Origin: Rossellomorea vietnamensis | Lineage (GTDB): Bacteria; Bacillota; Bacilli; Bacillales; Bacillaceae_B | Direction of reading: 5' to 3' | Length of the DNA: 64,000 bases | Assembly (NCBI RefSeq): GCF_025398035.1 | Contig: NZ_CP104558.1 | Coordinates: 372,001 to 436,000, forward strand | Shown: positions 44,734 to 53,655 of the stretch, one piece after another | Layout: each line of letters starts with the position of its first letter | Numbering within the stretch: position 1 is the first letter of the stretch | Program-made: the position numbers and the translations under genes | Notes under the pieces: generated by a model | Database searches by the model: none | The model's input: the letters and a program-made list of their open reading frames with translations, nothing else | Told to the model about the DNA's origin: nothing

Positions 44734-46649
44734 TAAACCACCCGGTTCCTATTGAAACTGATTTCCATCACTTGCTGCAGTCGGTTGGCAATCTGGATGG
44801 ATTCTTTTAATTTTTGGCGATCTTCTTTCGAAAGGGTGCGGACATCGATGTCATTACTTAAAGGCTTTCCCTCACTAAGTTCACGCAGATTCTGTTGCGT
44901 TCTCAAGGAAAGGAGGATATGCATGGCCGTTTTAACGTTTTCGGCATCCCTTGGGTGAAAGGCTTGTAACTTTTTCAATGCCTGTACCCTTTTGATGGTG
45001 TTCACTTCTTTTATCCCATACTTTACCGAATGAATCCGGATCATATTGACGATTTGTAAGAGTCCTGACTTTTTGATGTTGAATAGATGGTTTTTCGGCT
45101 TCAAGTTTACCCGGCCCAATGGACCAACAGGGAGTTTGAAACGAAGGGCATCTTTTCGTAAGAGTTGCTGCATATTCAGGGATCGTTTCGATTTTTCAGT
45201 CAGGTAATTCCTGATCTCTTCTGCGATGGAGTAGTCTCCGTAAATTGGACGGAAGTCATAGAACATCGTGATGTTCTGGATTTCCTGTGCATCCATTTCG
45301 TGGAGCCACTCATCAATGGCCTTTTTCCAGTCCGTATACGATCTCTTCCATTTTTGTTCCTTCGCCATGATTCCGCCTGTACATTCAGGGAAACCACATG
45401 CAGCAAGCTTTAAATTGAGCTTCTCGGTGAAGGCCTGAAAATAGAGATCAACTTTTTTCAGGTCAGACAAATGATTATAATCATCAAGGATGATCCCATT
45501 ATCCTGGTCGGTATGGAATCCCTGTTCACTTCGTCCCTGACTGCCCATAACAATGAAACAATAATTAATCGGAGCAGAACCGTAACCTTCCTGTCTCATT
45601 TCCTTTTCGCTCAATTGAATGATTTTCCGGTGGAGCCGATCATTGTAGTTGGATATCACTTCACAAATATCGAATCCAAAGCTATCCTGTGCAAGAAGGT
45701 CTTGAATGAACTGTTGGAACGTCTCGCTCTTCACCGTAGCCAGTTCAACCAGTTCATCATTTGACACGGCCTTTTGAATTTTATATGAAAGATCCAGATA
45801 ATTAGAATCCTGAATATTGAGAAATGATGTACTGGTTAGAATTCCAACTACTACATCATTGCGAATGATAGGGACGAAATCCACTTCTTCATGTTTAAAG
45901 TAGGAGAGGGCTTCATAAGCGAAGGACTCATCCCTGATCCAAAAAGGCTTTTCCTTCATCCAGTCTTTCACCTTTTCAGCGTTACATGGATTGGTTAGAT
46001 AAGACAGGATTTCCCGCTGCGTAAGGATGCCAAGCATTTTTTTATTCTGATCTACCACGACCAACCCATACGTGTCCTGTTCTTTCATCTTTTTGGCTGC
46101 GTCTATGATGGTAGCATTTCCATCGATGAACGTAGGGCTGTCCATGAGAGTATGGACTTTTGTGCGGAACAGATTGATGTTCTCATCATCGGTTTCAGTG
46201 GCTGACTTTACCTTGATTTCATCGTATAGGGTCTTCATCCGATTGCCGATGCTTTCAAATATGATTTTTGAAAAATCATTGTTTTTGGTCATGATTTCTA
46301 AAATACGGTCTTTCTGAATCCGGAATACCGTACAATCTTCTATTGCCTGGACTGAAAAAGTCATTTGACCGCTCGTAAGCATGATCATGATGCCAATCAA
46401 GTCACCGGGGTAATAGAAGCGCAGGGAATATTGCTTTCCACTGGAACGATGGAGGACATTCTTGGCGAGTCCGGAGACAAGGAAGTAAATATCCAGTTCT
46501 TCCACCGTTTCATCTTCATGAAAGAGAAATTCCCCCTTCTTGAAAGTTGTGTATGTTGAACCGGAAATAATATAATCCAGCTGTTCCGCTGATAGGACAT
46601 CAAATGGATAGTGATCTCGAATAATATGTAGTAATTCCTGCTGGTTCAT
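44733..46649 (-). CDS. cNMP-binding, CBS and DUF294 nucleotidyltransferase-like protein
   Basis: A 638-residue signalling protein: cyclic-nucleotide-binding domain (about 15-130), two CBS domains (about 165-290) and a DUF294 putative nucleotidyltransferase (about 330-480) with GSQGRSEQGFHTDQDNGIIL, then the DUF294 C-terminal helical domain. Family members are thought to modify small molecules or proteins in response to bound nucleotides; the substrate is unknown. GGGAGG precedes the chosen ATG; a longer frame upstream has no site. Confidence 0.85.
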   Translation of the reverse strand: MNQQELLHIIRDHYPFDVLSAEQLDYIISGSTYTTFKKGEFLFHEDETVEELDIYFLVSGLAKNVLHRSSGKQYSLRFYYPGDLIGIMIMLTSGQMTFSVQAIEDCTVFRIQKDRILEIMTKNNDFSKIIFESIGNRMKTLYDEIKVKSATETDDENINLFRTKVHTLMDSPTFIDGNATIIDAAKKMKEQDTYGLVVVDQNKKMLGILTQREILSYLTNPCNAEKVKDWMKEKPFWIRDESFAYEALSYFKHEEVDFVPIIRNDVVVGILTSTSFLNIQDSNYLDLSYKIQKAVSNDELVELATVKSETFQQFIQDLLAQDSFGFDICEVISNYNDRLHRKIIQLSEKEMRQEGYGSAPINYCFIVMGSQGRSEQGFHTDQDNGIILDDYNHLSDLKKVDLYFQAFTEKLNLKLAACGFPECTGGIMAKEQKWKRSYTDWKKAIDEWLHEMDAQEIQNITMFYDFRPIYGDYSIAEEIRNYLTEKSKRSLNMQQLLRKDALRFKLPVGPLGRVNLKPKNHLFNIKKSGLLQIVNMIRIHSVKYGIKEVNTIKRVQALKKLQAFHPRDAENVKTAMHILLSLRTQQNLRELSEGKPLSNDIDVRTLSKEDRQKLKESIQIANRLQQVMEISFNRNRVV

Positions 46650-46733
46650 CAAATACCTCCCGTTCATGCTGGTTCCATAGTACTTTACCATAGAATTCCC
46701 TAATTTGAAAACGGTAAAACAGGCCGTTATACA

Positions 46734-46767
46734 GAACAAGACACCCCGATATCAGGGTGTCTTGTTC
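46734..46767 (-). terminator. Terminator after the MMPL gene
   Basis: GAACAAGACACCC/GGGTGTCTTGTTC, 13-bp perfect stem with an 8-nt loop; the T-tract is short. Confidence 0.75.
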
Positions 46768-46814
46768 ACATTCGATTTGGTTCTCTATCAGCAGGATTTT
46801 AAATAAATCCGGGG

Positions 46815-48971
46815 TCAAGAAGCTTTATGAGCTTTTACTATCTGTTTTTCCTTCTTCATGAAAGGCATCCACCAGTTCCAGTCACCAAGGAGCTTCATTA
46901 ACGAGGGGACCAGAATCATTCTGACGATGGTTGCATCGATGAAAATGGCGATGGCAATCCCGACCCCGATCTGTTTGACGGGCATTACACCTGTAAAAGC
47001 GAAAGCCCCCGTTATGACAATCATGATAAGAGCAGCCGAGGTGATGATCTTACTTGTTGAAGTAAGTCCTTCAATGGTAGAACGTGTGTTGTCACCGGTT
47101 TCTTGATAAATTTCATGGATTCTGGAAATAAGGAATACCTCATAGTCCATGCTAAGGCCAAACACGAGGCTGAATACCAGCACCGGAAGCACAAGGGCAA
47201 TGTCCGATTCAGGGATTCCAAAGTGACCTCCCTGGAAAATCCATACTAAAATTCCGAATGTCGATGTCAGACTGATGATATTCATCAAAATGGCCTTCAA
47301 TGGAATGATGATGGAGCGGAATGCAATCATCAGAATCAGGTAGGTAGAACCTAAAATGATGAGTAGGCATAATCCTACTTTTTCATAGATTTCATCAAAG
47401 ATTTCCTGATTGAATTTCACCTGTCCCCCAAACTGGAGGAGGTGTGACCATTCTTTTTGACTCCATTCGTTCACCAGTTCCTGAGCAGCGGATGAAGATG
47501 AATCCAATGACAAGTGAACTGGAATCAGTGCTTTGTCTCCCTGGATAAAACGATTCAGTGCAGGATCAGTCTTCTCCTTGGATTCCGGCTGCTGAATGGC
47601 ACCGAATAATTTTTCCGGAGATTCGATATTGGTGGCTTTGAAGATAGAGTCCACTGACGCCACAGCTGATTCCTGATTGAATTCGGAAAGGAGTTCATTC
47701 AAATCCTCCAATCCCTCTTTGGTCTTCCAGCCATTCTCCCGTTTGGCAATCACATAAACCGTACTGCCTTCATCTGTCTTAAACTCCTCCTGAATGGTAT
47801 CCATCGCCTGACGGGATTCAAATGTAGCAGGTAATGCCTCCGTATCAGGAATGGCCAGATTCATAGAGCGGACAGGCAAAATGCCGATCACTAAGACAAT
47901 CAGGGCGAGGAGGGCCAGCACCACGGGCCTTTTCATGATAAATCCGGCAAATACCCTCCATTTCCCGTTGTCATTTCTCTTCTGCTTAATCAGTGTCCAT
48001 TTATTTATAGACTGCCCGAGGAGCAGAAGAACGGAAGGGAGGAGTGATAATGCAGATACAACTGCAAGCATGACGACAACCATGCCTCCGATGGCAATCG
48101 TCTGGAATATATCGATTTCAATAAGCATCATCGCCCCTAAACCGATGAAAACACATAATGCAGAGAAAATGATCGATTTTCCTGCCGTTTGAATAGTGAT
48201 ATGGATCGCTTCCGGTATGGATCTCGTTGCCAGTTCTTCACGGTAGCGGTTAATGAACAAGAGAGAGAAGTCAATACTCAGGGCAAGACCAATCATTGGG
48301 ACTACATTCAGCAGGAAAACCGATAATTCCATGCTGCCGCCAATCAGAGCGAGAATTCCGAATGCCGTCACGACCGTCACCACTCCAATGATGATGGGAA
48401 CAAGCGAAGCAACAACCGAACCGAATGCAAATAACAGGACAAGGAGAGCGAAAGGTAATCCTATCAATTCGGCCCGTTTCAGATCATCCTGACTGGCCTT
48501 ATTAATATCTGAACTAATAATGGAAGCCCCGGTCAATGATTGACCTGGATTTTCTTTTATTAGTGCTTTAATTTTTTTTGTTTCGTTGGTGATATCAGAC
48601 TCATCGAAAGATAAAACGGCGTAAGCCACGTCGTCTTTCACCAGGTTTTCATCTTGTAACGGTGATTGTATAGAAGAGGTGACACCCAGGTTTTCTATGC
48701 TCTCAATCGTTTTCTTCATGGATGCCTGGAACCCTTCTGCAGATTGGGCATCCTGCTTTTCCATAAGAAGCAAAATCGATGATTCGGGAAAATCAAACGA
48801 ATCGGTCAATTCATCGTTCACTTTTTCAAACTGTCCGTCTGTCCTAAATCCGTCACCGCCTAGTATGGTGGGTAAGTCTGTTGCAAAATAAGCGAATATC
48901 CCCGCTATCATCACCCAAAGTACAATGATCCATTTATACCGTCGGGTGATCCCTTTACCGAGCAGGTCCAT
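46815..48971 (-). CDS. MMPL/RND family transporter (YdfJ-like)
   Basis: A 718-residue membrane protein with 12 predicted helices in two repeats and two large extracytoplasmic loops, with SIDFSLLFINRYREEL and FGLSMDYEVFLISRIHEIY as the paired central motifs. Likely exports lipids, siderophores or drugs using the proton gradient. GGGAG lies 9 nt before the chosen ATG; a start 15 codons upstream is less supported. No lipid biosynthesis neighbour hints at the substrate. Confidence 0.88.
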   Translation of the reverse strand: MDLLGKGITRRYKWIIVLWVMIAGIFAYFATDLPTILGGDGFRTDGQFEKVNDELTDSFDFPESSILLLMEKQDAQSAEGFQASMKKTIESIENLGVTSSIQSPLQDENLVKDDVAYAVLSFDESDITNETKKIKALIKENPGQSLTGASIISSDINKASQDDLKRAELIGLPFALLVLLFAFGSVVASLVPIIIGVVTVVTAFGILALIGGSMELSVFLLNVVPMIGLALSIDFSLLFINRYREELATRSIPEAIHITIQTAGKSIIFSALCVFIGLGAMMLIEIDIFQTIAIGGMVVVMLAVVSALSLLPSVLLLLGQSINKWTLIKQKRNDNGKWRVFAGFIMKRPVVLALLALIVLVIGILPVRSMNLAIPDTEALPATFESRQAMDTIQEEFKTDEGSTVYVIAKRENGWKTKEGLEDLNELLSEFNQESAVASVDSIFKATNIESPEKLFGAIQQPESKEKTDPALNRFIQGDKALIPVHLSLDSSSSAAQELVNEWSQKEWSHLLQFGGQVKFNQEIFDEIYEKVGLCLLIILGSTYLILMIAFRSIIIPLKAILMNIISLTSTFGILVWIFQGGHFGIPESDIALVLPVLVFSLVFGLSMDYEVFLISRIHEIYQETGDNTRSTIEGLTSTSKIITSAALIMIVITGAFAFTGVMPVKQIGVGIAIAIFIDATIVRMILVPSLMKLLGDWNWWMPFMKKEKQIVKAHKAS

Positions 48972-49114
48972 CTCATCACACTCCCTCATTGAAAGTCTTA
49001 CATCCTGACTTTCCACTATTTCTTACAATAAAAAAGAATCACTCATTCAGTTTAATAGGTGCAGTCAGCCGGTGCAATAACTAAATGTTCGAATAGATGA
49101 TAAAGTAACGATCA

Positions 49115-49651
49115 TTAAGATCCCTTCGTGTTGAGGAGGAATGTCGAAGCGCTCCATAAATCAGGAAATATGTAATCAGCGTTATACGTTGGGGAAGGGT
49201 TGTCATTCAGTAAAATCGTGGTGCATCCAGCTTTGTTGCCAGCTTCAATGTCTACATCACGATCCCCGATCATGAATGATCCAGCAAGGTCAATCCTGTA
49301 TTTTTCTGCCAGTTCAAGAAGCATTCCGGGTTCGGGCTTTCTGCATGAACAACCCGCATGGGGTTTGTGAGTGCAGCAGGAAACCTCCTGAATGAAACCG
49401 CCTGCTTGTGTGATTTCATGTACCATATAATCATGGATGGAGTCCAGCTCATCATGGGAAAGATAGCCTAATCCAACACCACCTTGATTTGTAACGACAA
49501 AAAGAAGGAATCCGGATTCAGATAAAGCCTTTATGGCCTCGGGGACTCCTTTCAGGAAATAAAATTGATCAGGCCGGTTCACAAAGCCGACTCTATTGGT
49601 TTTTACCTCGTTAATTACCCCATCACGGTCAAGAAAAACAGCTTTATTCAT
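49115..49651 (-). CDS. HAD-IIIA phosphatase, GmhB-like
   Basis: A 178-residue HAD phosphatase with DRDGVINEV (catalytic Asp pair) and a zinc-binding CCTHKPHAGCSCRKPEPGM segment, typical of D-glycero-D-manno-heptose-1,7-bisphosphate phosphatase. In a Gram-positive the substrate may be a sugar phosphate for S-layer or capsule glycans, or histidinol phosphate. It is not accompanied by other heptose genes. The second of two adjacent ATGs is better spaced from GGAGG. Confidence 0.85.
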   Translation of the reverse strand: MNKAVFLDRDGVINEVKTNRVGFVNRPDQFYFLKGVPEAIKALSESGFLLFVVTNQGGVGLGYLSHDELDSIHDYMVHEITQAGGFIQEVSCCTHKPHAGCSCRKPEPGMLLELAEKYRIDLAGSFMIGDRDVDIEAGNKAGCTTILLNDNPSPTYNADYIFPDLWSASTFLLNTKGS

Positions 49652-49764
49652 CATAAATCCTCCTTATTCGATATTTTTCATCAAGAAACACTGTGTATAT
49701 GTCGCTTCATGCGGTTTCCGAGGAAATAATGACAGAGTATTCTGTCATTTGTTCTTAATCGGTA

Positions 49765-49791
49765 GGGACGGACCTTCGGAAGGTCCGTCCC
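49765..49791. repeat. GGGACGGACCT palindrome, copy 2
   Basis: GGGACGGACCTT/AAGGTCCGTCCC, a 12-bp perfect stem with a 3-nt loop, just downstream of the RlmI-like gene stop. Same arm sequence as the hairpin in the proC-proB gap. Confidence 0.75.
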
Positions 49792-49797
49792 ATTCCT

Positions 49798-50991
49798 TTA
49801 TAGTTTGCGGATAAAAACGACTTTTAAGTAGTCGCTTTGCTTGTATTGACTGAGGGTTTTAAAATCTTCAGGAAGAGTATATTCTTCGAGTATTTTATAT
49901 TCCCCGTTGGTTTCCTTGAATGCTGTATCAATAAACCCCTTGAATTTTTTCATATTGAAGGTGCTGCAGTTTGTGGAAGCCACAATGGTCCCGTTCTTTT
50001 CAGTGATGGCTATCGCTTCTTTCAACAAATCCTTATAATCCTTTGCAGCACTGAATGTGTGTTTTTTGGAACGGGCAAAGCTTGGTGGATCTAATATCAC
50101 CACATCGAATGAAAGCTGTTTTTTGACAGCATATTTGAAGTACTTGAAGACATCTTCCACAATGATATCTTGAGCCTCATAATCGATTCCGTTAATGCTG
50201 AATTGTTCAATCGTTTTGCTTAAACTGCGATTTGCAAGGTCAACACTGGTGGTGTGAGAGGCACCGCCGAGAGCAGCATACACAGAGAATGCACCGGTGT
50301 AAGAGAAGGTATTCAATACCCTCTTGCCTTCTGAGTATGCGTCACGAATCCTTTTCCTCACTTCGCGTTGATCGAGAAATACCCCCACCATCGCTCCATC
50401 ATTTAAATAGATGGCAAATTGTACGCCGTTTTCTTTCACGAGGAGAGGGAAGGAAGGGCGTGTACCTTCGACAAAATCGTCTTCTTCAACGTATTTCCCT
50501 TCCTGTGCAAACCTTTTCTTCTGGTAAATACCTTTATATTCGGTTAATTCCCGTATCGATTGCACCACTTCTTCATGAAAAGAATAGGCACCCTTTGAAT
50601 ACCACTGAATGAGATAATATCCATCAAAGTAGTCAATGGTTACGCCCCCGAAACCGTCTCCTTCTCCATTAAACACCCTGAATGCGGTCGTATCTTCACT
50701 ATAGTAGAAGTGGAGACGTTGATTAATGGCAGCCTGGATCTTTTTATAAATGAACTCCTTGTCTATATCTTCATGTTCTTTCCAGCTCAGAAGCCAGCCT
50801 ATCCCTTTATTCTGGAGTCCGTAGTACCCTTTTGCAATAAAGCGACCATTGGTATCTACAAGCTTCAGGATGTCACCGTCCTGTGCATCTTCAATCGATG
50901 TCGTGACATTTTCTTTATTTAAAAGAGGAAACCCTTTTAGAAATGGTTGTATGTATTTAGGGCTTGCTTTTACGATTTTTTCTTTCGTCAT
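49798..50991 (-). CDS. Class I rRNA large-subunit methyltransferase (RlmI/YwbD-like)
   Basis: A 397-residue SAM-dependent RNA 5-methylcytosine methyltransferase: N-terminal PUA domain, then a Rossmann methyltransferase with LNTFSYTGAFSVYAALGGA, VILDPPSFARSK, and the catalytic Cys in STNCSTF. By family it modifies 23S rRNA. The start follows AGGA at 8 nt; an ATG nine bases upstream has no spaced site. Monocistronic. Confidence 0.92.
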   Translation of the reverse strand: MTKEKIVKASPKYIQPFLKGFPLLNKENVTTSIEDAQDGDILKLVDTNGRFIAKGYYGLQNKGIGWLLSWKEHEDIDKEFIYKKIQAAINQRLHFYYSEDTTAFRVFNGEGDGFGGVTIDYFDGYYLIQWYSKGAYSFHEEVVQSIRELTEYKGIYQKKRFAQEGKYVEEDDFVEGTRPSFPLLVKENGVQFAIYLNDGAMVGVFLDQREVRKRIRDAYSEGKRVLNTFSYTGAFSVYAALGGASHTTSVDLANRSLSKTIEQFSINGIDYEAQDIIVEDVFKYFKYAVKKQLSFDVVILDPPSFARSKKHTFSAAKDYKDLLKEAIAITEKNGTIVASTNCSTFNMKKFKGFIDTAFKETNGEYKILEEYTLPEDFKTLSQYKQSDYLKVVFIRKL

Positions 50992-51061
50992 TCCACTCAT
51001 CCTAACCTATTGGTTTAGTCTTGTGTAGTATAGAACGTTACGGGCGTTTACGCAACTGCAT

Positions 51062-51090
51062 AAAAAAATCCCCTCAGGTCCGAAGAGGGG
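51062..51090 (-). terminator. Terminator after the lipase-like gene
   Basis: CCCCTC/GAGGGG stem with a 9-nt loop, followed on the minus strand by seven T residues. Confidence 0.88.
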
Positions 51091-51102
51091 AAAGGTTTTG
51101 AA

Positions 51103-51939
51103 TTATTTACTCCATAGGTAATCTCCTACAAGACGATCCACTTTCATCGTTTCATGTAATCCGCTATGAGAAATCGTTGGATCATATACTATTTTGGACT
51201 GAAAAGGATTTTTTTCGAAAAATGATCGACTCTCCAGTGCACTTTGTACATTTACCACGTCATCACCTGAACCGGCGATGGATAGCACTCTTATTTCAGA
51301 AGGAATCAAATGACGATTGAGATACATTTTTTTCAATGCACGAGATCCAGGCTTTAAATCAATCACAGCTGCACCGGTATTGATTTGCCCGTAAGATTCT
51401 TTCGTGACTCCCTGAAAAGGAGTGGCAATCGTAATGAATTTATGGGTTTTTGGAACAAACGATTCATTACCGGTATTCTCTAAATATTGGGTTGAAGCAA
51501 GGCCACCCATAGAGTGGGCGACAATATTGACAGTAGAAACATTGAATTGATGGTGCAGCAGCTTCATGGCATTTTCTAGCCAAATGGCCTGTTTATCCAA
51601 GGAAGCCCGATTGTCTTCAAATATGACTTGAACAAGTGGGGGAGAACTCGGGTTTTTAGGGAGAGCCCCTTTGTATCTTATACTGCCGGAATCTGATATG
51701 GAAATTTCCAGCGTTTTTTGACCCCATCCATGCCTGTTCTCAAAACGGTCCAACATGGTCCTGAAGGAATTATATGTACCTTTGTATCCGTGCACGAAGA
51801 CGGTTGGATATTTCTCTTCGGCGGTTAAAGGTTTTTCACTTGATTGGACATTCGTCGTCCGGAAAATAGTATATAAAGTGAAGAAGGCAATGATAAAGAG
51901 CCCGCTCCAGAAAAATGATCGTTTTGACTTTATTGACAA
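51103..51939 (-). CDS. Exported alpha/beta hydrolase (DUF915, lipase-like)
   Basis: A 278-residue hydrolase: membrane anchor or signal (about 8-27), FVHGYKGTYNSF (oxyanion region), nucleophile elbow AHSMGG with catalytic Ser, and His in the C-terminal HSGLHE segment. DUF915 proteins act outside the membrane and are thought to be esterases or lipases. TTG start with AAAGGAG 9-10 nt upstream. Confidence 0.87.
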   Translation of the reverse strand: MSIKSKRSFFWSGLFIIAFFTLYTIFRTTNVQSSEKPLTAEEKYPTVFVHGYKGTYNSFRTMLDRFENRHGWGQKTLEISISDSGSIRYKGALPKNPSSPPLVQVIFEDNRASLDKQAIWLENAMKLLHHQFNVSTVNIVAHSMGGLASTQYLENTGNESFVPKTHKFITIATPFQGVTKESYGQINTGAAVIDLKPGSRALKKMYLNRHLIPSEIRVLSIAGSGDDVVNVQSALESRSFFEKNPFQSKIVYDPTISHSGLHETMKVDRLVGDYLWSK

Positions 51940-52110
51940 GAAAATCGCTCCTTTAAAAAGGTATACTTCTATTGTAAGGGATTCGTGAAGTATTGAATAT
52001 GTTAAAAAAGAAATTTATTTGTCATATTATATGTAATTTTTACCTCATTTGGTACTATGTTTCTGTTTCCTCATTTCCTCTAGTCTGTAAAAGCAAGGAC
52101 CATAAGAAAA

Positions 52111-52135
52111 AGGCTTAAATGAACATTTAAGCCTC
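52111..52135 (-). terminator. Terminator after the M29 aminopeptidase
   Basis: AGGCTTAAAT/ATTTAAGCCT with a 4-nt loop; the minus-strand T-tract is TTTTTC. Confidence 0.8.
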
Positions 52136-52164
52136 CAACGTTATTTTGCCATTAATAGTAAAAT

Positions 52165-53397
52165 TTAAACCCAATCACCAGCTTTAAAAATCGGTTCAAT
52201 CGTGCCATCCGCCTTTTCACCGTCTATATCCAATTGGGATGAGCCGATCATGAAGTCCACATGGATCATGCTTTCGTTAAAACCAATCTCCTGCAACTCT
52301 TCAGGCGTCATCGTCTTACCACCCTCTACACATACAGAAAGAGCCCTGCCCAGTGCAATATGACAAGATGCATTTTCATCAAAAAGAGTGTTGTTGAAAA
52401 CGATATTTGTATTGGAAATGGGGGAATCGTGAGGTACCAATGCTACCTCCCCCAAATAAGATGCACCTTCATCCGTTTCGAGTAAGTTCTTTAACGTTTC
52501 ATAGCCTTCTTCTGCCGTATAATCAATGACTTTCCCTTCCTTGAAGGTCAACGAGAAATTCTTGATAAGTGTGCCACTATAATTAAGAGGCTTTGTACTC
52601 GAAACAACACCATTCACGCCATATTTATCTGGAATTGAAAACACTTCTTCCGTCGGGAGGTTCGGAACGAAAGGAATCCCTTTATCATTGGTGAATTGAG
52701 CACTGATCCATTTGGTTTTAGGATGGAATTCGATGCTCAGGTCTGTTCCAGGTCCTTTATAATGAAGCTTTTTATACTTCCCTTTGTTTAAACGATCGGC
52801 GTTTTCATTAAGGTTATCGATATGAGCTTCCCATAATTCGACGGTATTTTCCTGATCCGTTCTGGTGGTATAAAAGATGTTCTCCCACAGTTTGGTAAAA
52901 GCGTCTTCTTGAGAAAGATCTGGAAAAACGGTTTGAGCCCATTCCACTGTTGGTATCGCAGCGATCAACCAGCTGATCTTTCCTCCTCCGATATAAGCTG
53001 AAAAGTCTTTCATCGCTTCTGCAGAAGTTTTGTTCAACATAGCGACACGCGCAGGGTCTGAGTCCCTTAACAGGGAAGGATTCGGGGCAGCTAAGTTCAA
53101 TAACGCCACATTGTTCTCTGCCATTTCAATATATCCTTTTGCCTTCCATCCAGGGAACTCTTTCAATCCTTCTTCGGCAGATTTCTCCAGGCGGATCTTT
53201 TTCAATTCATCATCATAGAAATCCGTTAACACATTCAGTGCTCCTGCTTCGTATGCTTTCTCTGTTATCAGACGGACAAACTCGTATGATGTTATAGGTG
53301 CTGATATCATCAGTTCCTGTCCCTTTTGCAGATTCAATCCGACTTCTACAATCAAATCTGCATATCTTCCTAAGTTTCTCTCAAATGCTTGTTTCAT
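52165..53397 (-). CDS. M29-family aminopeptidase (AmpS/PepS-like)
   Basis: Cytoplasmic metallo-aminopeptidase, 410 residues, with the M29 features: GTDLSIEF, FVPNLPTEEVFSIPD (metal-binding Glu), GEVALVPHDSPIS, NTLFDENASCHIALG (His/Asp ligands) and VHVDFMIG. Releases N-terminal residues from peptides. It lies just downstream of the peptide-gene/HTH-TPR regulator cluster, on the same strand but after a terminator, so any link to peptide turnover is speculative. Confidence 0.92.
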   Translation of the reverse strand: MKQAFERNLGRYADLIVEVGLNLQKGQELMISAPITSYEFVRLITEKAYEAGALNVLTDFYDDELKKIRLEKSAEEGLKEFPGWKAKGYIEMAENNVALLNLAAPNPSLLRDSDPARVAMLNKTSAEAMKDFSAYIGGGKISWLIAAIPTVEWAQTVFPDLSQEDAFTKLWENIFYTTRTDQENTVELWEAHIDNLNENADRLNKGKYKKLHYKGPGTDLSIEFHPKTKWISAQFTNDKGIPFVPNLPTEEVFSIPDKYGVNGVVSSTKPLNYSGTLIKNFSLTFKEGKVIDYTAEEGYETLKNLLETDEGASYLGEVALVPHDSPISNTNIVFNNTLFDENASCHIALGRALSVCVEGGKTMTPEELQEIGFNESMIHVDFMIGSSQLDIDGEKADGTIEPIFKAGDWV

Positions 53398-53482
53398 TAG
53401 TAAATCCCCCTAATATATGTATTCAAACATAACTATATCTCTTTTTTCGGAAAATTTCATCGATTAAGATTATATTTTAATA

Positions 53483-53512
53483 TAAAAAAGACCGGTCCAT
53501 AACTGGACCAGT
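53483..53512 (-). terminator. Terminator after the secreted-peptide gene
   Basis: ACTGGTCCA/TGGACCGGT, 9-bp stem (one G-U) with a 4-nt loop, followed by CTTTTTTAT on the minus strand, 12 nt beyond the peptide stop. Confidence 0.88.
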
Positions 53513-53523
53513 GCTGATTATGT

Positions 53524-53640
53524 TTATAGTTTAGTTGAGAACGGCGGGAATTCTTCTTCGTTTGAGTTGACGACGATCACACCGGAAAGGGCCATGGCGG
53601 TGAGGCTGGTGATGATCAATAATTTTCTCAGCTTTTTCAT
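53524..53640 (-). CDS. Secreted signalling peptide precursor (NprX/PapR-like)
   Basis: A 38-residue precursor. Residues 1-6 are basic (MKKLRK), 7-24 hydrophobic, and 25-38 a polar tail, NSNEEEFPPFSTKL, from which a short mature peptide (perhaps the last 5-9 residues) could be cut. AAGGAGGTG lies before ATG, so translation should be strong. It begins 15 nt after the stop of an HTH-TPR regulator and ends at a terminator; this regulator-then-peptide order is that of plcR-papR and nprR-nprX. The sequence differs from both. Such peptides are exported by Sec, processed and re-imported by an oligopeptide permease. The peptide role is inferred from structure and position. Confidence 0.75.
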   Translation of the reverse strand: MKKLRKLLIITSLTAMALSGVIVVNSNEEEFPPFSTKL

Positions 53641-53655
53641 TTTTTAACCACCTCC

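Noticed and set aside
49115-49651. Evidence for lipopolysaccharide heptose synthesis
   Set aside because: GmhB-like phosphatases occur alone in Gram-positives; no other heptose gene is present.
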